DNA of 9,652 bases. Origin: an uncultured Ruminococcus sp. (lineage in GTDB: Bacteria > Bacillota > Clostridia > Oscillospirales > Acutalibacteraceae). Positions 5,872 through 9,652 of this stretch are shown piece by piece. The first letter of the stretch is position 1. Each line of letters begins with the position of its first letter. The notes under the pieces were generated by a model. The model worked only from the letters and a program-made list of their open reading frames with translations, did no database searches and was not told where the DNA came from. Position numbers and translations under genes: made by a program. The stretch lies in assembly GCA_902803035.1 (NCBI GenBank), contig CADCON010000077.1:1-9652 (forward strand), in the 5' to 3' direction.

Positions 5872-6045
5872 ATGGAAATAGAGCGTCAGTTTCTTATAGA
5901 AAAATTCCCTGATCTGCCGGAAATCTATTCGGCACAGGTGTGGCAGAGCTACCTTTCCGTTGCGCCGGTGGTGCGTATCCGCCGCCGTCACCAGAATATC
6001 CACCGTACCTATCAATCCATCGCACCTGCGACAGTTTCCGCTTGA
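5872..6045 (+). pseudogene. Truncated, probably inactive CYTH-domain protein remnant
   Basis: A 57-codon frame beginning ATG 5872 encodes MEIERQFLIEKFPDLP..., then QSYLSVAPVVRIRR, then TYQS. This matches the first third of bacterial CYTH-domain proteins (triphosphate tunnel enzymes; normally about 150 residues), which begin MEIERKFL, then ...QGYL..., VVRIRR, LTYKG. AGAAGGG (5858-5864) is a good ribosome site 7 nt upstream, and a strong promoter precedes it. The frame stops at TGA 6043-6045. The remaining tunnel strands are missing, and only 65 bp remain before the next gene. Two conserved lysines are glutamine here: the last position of the ExExK signature (EIERQ) and the TYK motif (TYQS). 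Read past the TGA, the same frame runs 22 more codons to a stop overlapping the next ATG, but those residues do not look like CYTH. It is a decayed gene or a short leader peptide. Confidence 0.75.
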
Positions 6046-6110
6046 CTCCGACGCGCAGATATTATTAAATGTATGCAGGAATACTCTGAATCTTTCGGGA
6101 GGCAGCTTCA

Positions 6111-7190
6111 ATGAGCAATCATCAGGGAAAAATCCTCGTTGTGCTGACGGGCGGCACCATCGGCAGCACGTGCAGCGACGGGGTAAGGGAAATCGCGGGC
6201 GATTCGCCCTATATGCTGATCCGGGAATTCCGCCGCGCGTTTCCCGGATACGCCGGCTGCGGGCTGGAGGTCGTCAATCCCTTCAGCATTCTCAGCGAAA
6301 ATCTCACCTGCGGGGTGTGGTCGTCCCTGTACAGTACGCTCAGCGGCGCGGTCAGGCAGCATTACGACGGCATTATCGTCACCCACGGCTCCGACACCCT
6401 CGCCTATACCGCCGCCGCAATGGGAATGCTGCTGCGGCACACGGAATGCCCCGTCGTACTGACCGCCGCCGACCGGCCGGTCAATGACCCCGCCGGCAAC
6501 GCCCTTCCCAACTTCCGGGCAGCGGTGGATTTCATTCTCGGCAGCGGGCTGAAGGGGGTATTCGTTTCCTACCGCAGAAACCGCGACGGGGCGCAGGCCA
6601 TCTATCTCGCCACCCGCCTTCTCTCGGCGGACTGCTTCGCGGACGAATTCTCGTCCTACGGCGGCTGCTGCTTCGGCGTGATGGAAAAGGGCAGGCTGAT
6701 TCCGGAGCTTTCTCCGATCAACCCGGCAACCGAATCATTCGCCGCTCCCCTGCCGCCCATCGCCGGCGAAAACGTCAGTCTGGCGGCCCGAAAAATCATG
6801 CTGCTGCGCGCCTATCCCGGAATGGATTACTCCGCGGTCGATCCGCGCGGCTTTGCGGCAGTGGTTCATTACGGGTATCACTGCGCGACCGCCTGCGCCG
6901 AGGGTGAGAACACCTCCGTCCTCCGCTTCGCCGAAAAATGCCGGGAAGCAGGGGCGGCGCTGTGGCTGGGAGCCTTCAAGCGCGCGGAGAGCGAAATCTA
7001 CGCCACTCAGACGGAATACAGCCGTCTGGGCATCTGCGGCTTTTACGATATGTCGCCCGAAGCAGCCTATGCCAAGGCGGTGCTGGCATACAATCTTCCC
7101 GTGAGCCGCCCGGACGCCTTCATGAACGACTGCGTCTGGTACGAAATGCCGGGATATCCTCTCTCAGAAGAAAGCAAGTGGTCAGAATGA
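6111..7190 (+). CDS. Asparaginase-family (type I/II-like) amidohydrolase
   Basis: This 359-residue protein has the asparaginase fold signatures. TGGTIG at 13-18 supplies the nucleophile threonine T16 by family analogy. THGSDT at 91-96 corresponds to the second active-site motif THGTDT, with S94 replacing the usual threonine and D95 kept. A C-terminal-domain segment LLRAYPGMDY follows later. Classical enzymes hydrolyse L-asparagine to aspartate and ammonia. There is no signal peptide, so it is cytoplasmic. The stretch where classical enzymes carry the catalytic lysine reads IYLATRLLSAD, with no lysine visible, so activity or substrate may differ. The start at ATG 6111 has GGGAGG (6097-6102) 8 nt upstream. 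It lies behind the CYTH remnant and overlaps the TraX-like gene by 4 bp. The family is certain; substrate is not. Confidence 0.88.
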   Translation: MSNHQGKILVVLTGGTIGSTCSDGVREIAGDSPYMLIREFRRAFPGYAGCGLEVVNPFSILSENLTCGVWSSLYSTLSGAVRQHYDGIIVTHGSDTLAYTAAAMGMLLRHTECPVVLTAADRPVNDPAGNALPNFRAAVDFILGSGLKGVFVSYRRNRDGAQAIYLATRLLSADCFADEFSSYGGCCFGVMEKGRLIPELSPINPATESFAAPLPPIAGENVSLAARKIMLLRAYPGMDYSAVDPRGFAAVVHYGYHCATACAEGENTSVLRFAEKCREAGAALWLGAFKRAESEIYATQTEYSRLGICGFYDMSPEAAYAKAVLAYNLPVSRPDAFMNDCVWYEMPGYPLSEESKWSE

Positions 7191-8071
7191 ACAGCCATTC
7201 CGTTTCCGAAAACGAACTCCGCCGTCCCTCCACGCCATTGAATGCCGATCTTCTCAAAACGCTGGCGATGATCATCATGCTCATCGACCACATCGGCGCG
7301 TTCCTTATGGATCCGGGCGACCCGTACTACCGGACGCTGCGGATCATCGGGCGGCTCGCCTTTCCGATTTTCTGCTTTCTGATGGCGGAAGGGGCGCACT
7401 TCACCCGCTCCATGCCGAAATACCTTGGGCGGCTGGCAGCCTTCGCCCTTATCAGCACGCCCCCGTACAATCTGGTACACGGCAGCCCGTGGTATTCCTG
7501 CGAAAACATCAATGTCTTCTTCACGCTGTTTCTGGGGCTGGCGGCGGTCTGTTCCGTGAGCCGGCTGCCGCGTGAGGTATTCCGGAAGCTCGGCCGCCCC
7601 GGTCTTGCCGACAGCCGGGCCGCCTGCCTTCTCGCCGGACTGCCGCTCTGCCTGCTCTGCTATATGACCGCCTACTGGCTGGACACCGATTACGGGGAAT
7701 ACGGCGTGGCGGCGATCCTGCTCTTCTGGCTGCTGCGGAAGCGTCCCGTCGCGGCGTGGATCGGATTTTCCGCGCTGACGGTTTTCTTCTTCGGCTTCTT
7801 CATCGCGGTTTCCGACGCATACGGCGTTACGTCATACAGCTATATGAACCTTTACAATCTCGTGACGGAATTTTTCATGAAGCCGCGTTCGGAGCTGTAT
7901 TTCTTCCCGCAGATCCAACTGTACGCGCCGCTGGCCTGTATCCCCTGCCTGCTCTACAACGGGCAGAAGGGCGGCAAGCATTCCCGGATCGTCCAGTACC
8001 TTTTCTACGCCTTCTACCCCGTTCATCTCTGGTGCCTGTGGCTGATACAGCTCTTCGCGGGCATTCAATAA
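7187..8071 (+). CDS. TraX family integral membrane protein (predicted acyltransferase)
   Basis: This 294-residue polytopic membrane protein resembles TraX, which acetylates F-pilin; related chromosomal proteins are common in Firmicutes and are of unknown substrate. Seen here: LKTLAMIIMLIDHIGAF near residues 23-38 with the D34-H35 pair, GRLAFPIFCFLMAEG in the next helix, and the C-terminal signature KGGKHSR (261-267) followed by YPVHL (277-281). The start ATG 7187 overlaps the asparaginase stop (ATGA), so it is probably translated by coupling. The local ribosome site is weak. The open frame extends back to 6938 inside the asparaginase gene, but that extension is a shadow frame without a ribosome site. 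No conjugation genes are nearby, so a pilus role is unlikely; envelope modification is my inference. A strong terminator follows 8 bp after the stop. Confidence 0.88.
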   Translation: MNSHSVSENELRRPSTPLNADLLKTLAMIIMLIDHIGAFLMDPGDPYYRTLRIIGRLAFPIFCFLMAEGAHFTRSMPKYLGRLAAFALISTPPYNLVHGSPWYSCENINVFFTLFLGLAAVCSVSRLPREVFRKLGRPGLADSRAACLLAGLPLCLLCYMTAYWLDTDYGEYGVAAILLFWLLRKRPVAAWIGFSALTVFFFGFFIAVSDAYGVTSYSYMNLYNLVTEFFMKPRSELYFFPQIQLYAPLACIPCLLYNGQKGGKHSRIVQYLFYAFYPVHLWCLWLIQLFAGIQ

Positions 8072-8078
8072 CCCGACA

Positions 8079-8124
8079 AACGCCCCCGCTTCCGCCTGCT
8101 GACGGAAACGGGGGCGTTATTTTT
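8079..8124 (+). terminator. Intrinsic terminator after the TraX-family gene
   Basis: AACGCCCCCG (8079-8088) pairs with CGGGGGCGTT (8109-8118), and the stem continues after one mismatch as TTCCG/CGGAA. The loop is 8 nt and the hairpin is followed by ATTTTTC. It ends the plus-strand operon just before the convergent aconitase gene, whose stop codon lies at 8145-8147. Confidence 0.92.
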
Positions 8125-8144
8125 CTGATTCGTCCGTATCGCTT

Positions 8145-9652
8145 TTACTTTACGCTTTCTCTAGTGTAATTCAGCAGACCGCCGGCGAGAATAATGTCGC
8201 GCTGACGCTCCGAGATCTGGCAGGTTGCCGTGAAGGAGCTGCCCTTGGTTCTGTTGAACACCGTGATCTCAGACCTGCCGAGAAGCGCGCGGATATCCGG
8301 AATTTCCAGCTCGTCCATCTGATCGACGGCGTCGTAATCCGCTTCATTGACAAACGTCAGCGGCACAATGCCGGCATTCACCAGATTGGCAAGGTGGATG
8401 CGGGCAAAGGACTTCACAATGACCGCCTTGACGCCGAGATACAGCGGAACCAGCGCGGCGTGTTCGCGGGACGAGCCCTGCCCGTAATTGCTGCCGCCGA
8501 TGATAATGCCCTTGCCCTCCGCGCGGCAGCGTTCGGGGAACTGCTCGTCGCACACCGCGAAGCAGAAATTCGACAGGAAGGGGATATTGGAACGGTAGGG
8601 CAGAATCTTCGCGCCGGCCGGCATGATGTGGTCGGTGGTGATGTTGTCGCCCACCTTGAGAAGTGCCTTCGCGGAAACGGCCTCCGGCAGCGGTTCGCTG
8701 GTCGGGAAGGGCTTGATGTTGGGGCCGCGCAGGATTTCCACGCTGTCCATCTCCTCCACGGGCGCGGGAGGAACAATCATATTGTCATTGATGAGGAAGT
8801 GATCCGGCATGGCAATCTCCACCGCTTCGCCCAGCTCGCGCGGATCGGCAAACACGCCGGCAATGGCGGAAACGGCAGCCGTTTCGGGCGATACAAGGTA
8901 GATCTGTCCGTCCTTCGTGCCGGAGCGTCCCTCGAAATTGCGGTTGAAGGTGCGCAGGGAAATGCCCTTGGAATTGGGCGACTGTCCCATGCCGATGCAG
9001 GGGCCGCAGGCGCATTCCAGAATTCTCGCGCCGGCGGCGATGATGTCGGCCAGCGCGCCGTTGGCGGCGAGCATATTGTAGACCTGCTTGGAGCCGGGGG
9101 CGATGCCGAGACTCACGTCGGGATGGACGGTTTTGCCTTTCAGGATGTGCGCCACGCGCATGAGGTCGAGGTAGCTGGAATTGGTGCAGGAGCCGATCAA
9201 CACCTGGTCGATCTTCTGCCCCTTCAGCTCGTCGATGGACCTGACATTGTCGGGCATATGGGGAGCGGCAGCCATCGGTCCGAGCCGGCTGAGGTCGATT
9301 TCCAGCATCTCGTCATAATGCGCGTCGTCGTCCGCCTTCAGCTCGATCCAATCGGCTTCGCGTCCCTGCGCTCTGAGGAAGGCGCGGGTGATTTCGTCGG
9401 ACGGGAAGACCGAAGTGGTCGCGCCCAGCTCCGCGCCCATGTTGGTGATGGTGGCTCTTTCGGGGACGGAAAGGGTCCTGACGCCCTCGCCGCCGTATTC
9501 GATGATTTTGCCCACGCCGCCCTTGACCGACATTCTGCGCAGCACTTCGAGGATAATATCCTTGGCGGAAACCCAGGGGGAGAGCCTGCCGATGAGATTG
9601 ATACGCACCATTTTGGGCATGGTGATGTAATAGGTGCCGCCGCCCATTGCCA
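8145..9652 (-). CDS. Aconitate hydratase, single-chain type, N-terminal part beyond the window
   Basis: The visible 500-plus residues cover the second half of the catalytic region plus the swivel domain; the family is about 640 residues, so roughly the first 140 are outside the window. Aconitase interconverts citrate and isocitrate through a [4Fe-4S] cluster. Counting from the first visible Met (codon 9645-9647), GSCTNS at 152-157 and CGPCIG at 214-219 provide the three cluster cysteines C154, C214 and C217. TTDHIMPAGAKILPYRSN and GGSNYGQGSSREHAAL belong to the swivel domain and its substrate-binding serine/arginine loop. KGGVGKIIEYGGEGV and SVPERATITNMGAELGATTS are other recognised segments. 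The joined swivel domain argues against LeuC, where that domain is a separate LeuD protein. All key residues seen are intact. It is convergent with the TraX gene and its promoter lies outside the window. Confidence 0.95.
   Translation of the reverse strand, partial: AMGGGTYYITMPKMVRINLIGRLSPWVSAKDIILEVLRRMSVKGGVGKIIEYGGEGVRTLSVPERATITNMGAELGATTSVFPSDEITRAFLRAQGREADWIELKADDDAHYDEMLEIDLSRLGPMAAAPHMPDNVRSIDELKGQKIDQVLIGSCTNSSYLDLMRVAHILKGKTVHPDVSLGIAPGSKQVYNMLAANGALADIIAAGARILECACGPCIGMGQSPNSKGISLRTFNRNFEGRSGTKDGQIYLVSPETAAVSAIAGVFADPRELGEAVEIAMPDHFLINDNMIVPPAPVEEMDSVEILRGPNIKPFPTSEPLPEAVSAKALLKVGDNITTDHIMPAGAKILPYRSNIPFLSNFCFAVCDEQFPERCRAEGKGIIIGGSNYGQGSSREHAALVPLYLGVKAVIVKSFARIHLANLVNAGIVPLTFVNEADYDAVDQMDELEIPDIRALLGRSEITVFNRTKGSSFTATCQISERQRDIILAGGLLNYTRESVK

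Noticed and set aside
5773..6111. Minus-strand 112-codon open frame across the divergent promoter region
   Set aside because: It runs over the clear plus-strand promoter and CYTH remnant, has no ribosome site, and its product resembles nothing.
6938..7186. N-terminal extension of the TraX-family frame inside the asparaginase gene
   Set aside because: The translated extension is Arg/Gly/Ser-rich shadow sequence. The TraX family starts at the ATG overlapping the asparaginase stop.
7187..8071. TraX homologue as evidence of a conjugative element
   Set aside because: No relaxase, coupling protein, type IV secretion, integrase or attachment-site features occur in the window, and TraX homologues are common on Firmicutes chromosomes.
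8145..9652. 3-isopropylmalate dehydratase large subunit (LeuC) instead of aconitase
   Set aside because: The swivel domain is fused in the same chain. LeuC is about 420 residues with a separate LeuD.

Overview
The window looks like chromosomal DNA of a Gram-positive, anaerobic, gut-type Clostridia bacterium (Oscillospirales/Ruminococcaceae-like is my best guess). The reasons are GC-rich genes separated by AT-rich promoters, strong GGAGG-type ribosome binding sites, an adjacent DUF5685 gene and J-domain gene, a secreted Pro/Gly plus beta-helix protein with a C-terminal membrane anchor, and an aconitase of the single-chain type common in Clostridia. Nothing indicates a plasmid, phage or transposon: there are no integrases, transposases, CRISPR repeats or long terminal repeats.

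Layout, left to right. A tRNA-Leu(CAG) lies on the minus strand at the left edge, behind a clear promoter. On the plus strand follow a cysteine-rich DUF5685 protein (347-1297) and an overlapping J-domain/TPR protein with a cysteine-rich tail (1290-1955), closed by a strong terminator. Next is a small multi-pass membrane protein (2053-2595). A convergent intergenic region (2596-2802) holds two hairpins, one with poly-C/poly-G arms. On the minus strand lie a membrane acyltransferase (4508-5596) and, downstream of it, a secreted, membrane-anchored beta-helix surface protein (2803-4359). The spacer between them carries a cluster of palindromes and direct repeats.

From about 5.7 kb the window diverges. 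Two back-to-back promoters share the same extended -10 sequence. The plus-strand one reads into a 57-codon remnant of a CYTH-domain gene, missed by ORF callers with a longer cut-off, then an asparaginase-family enzyme (6111-7190), then a TraX-family membrane protein (7187-8071). The last two overlap by 4 bp and end at a strong terminator. The right edge is most of an aconitate hydratase on the minus strand (8145 to beyond 9652).

How the genes may work together. The DUF5685 and J-domain genes look translationally coupled and both are cysteine-rich, so a shared complex or metal centre is possible. The acyltransferase and beta-helix genes both concern the cell surface. Asparaginase and TraX look like one operon, but no shared pathway is evident. 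No complete new system stands out. The most interesting points are an isoprenoid-synthase-like pair of aspartate motifs in the DUF5685 protein, the broken CYTH gene that has lost both conserved lysines, and the asparaginase homologue whose active site departs from the classical pattern.
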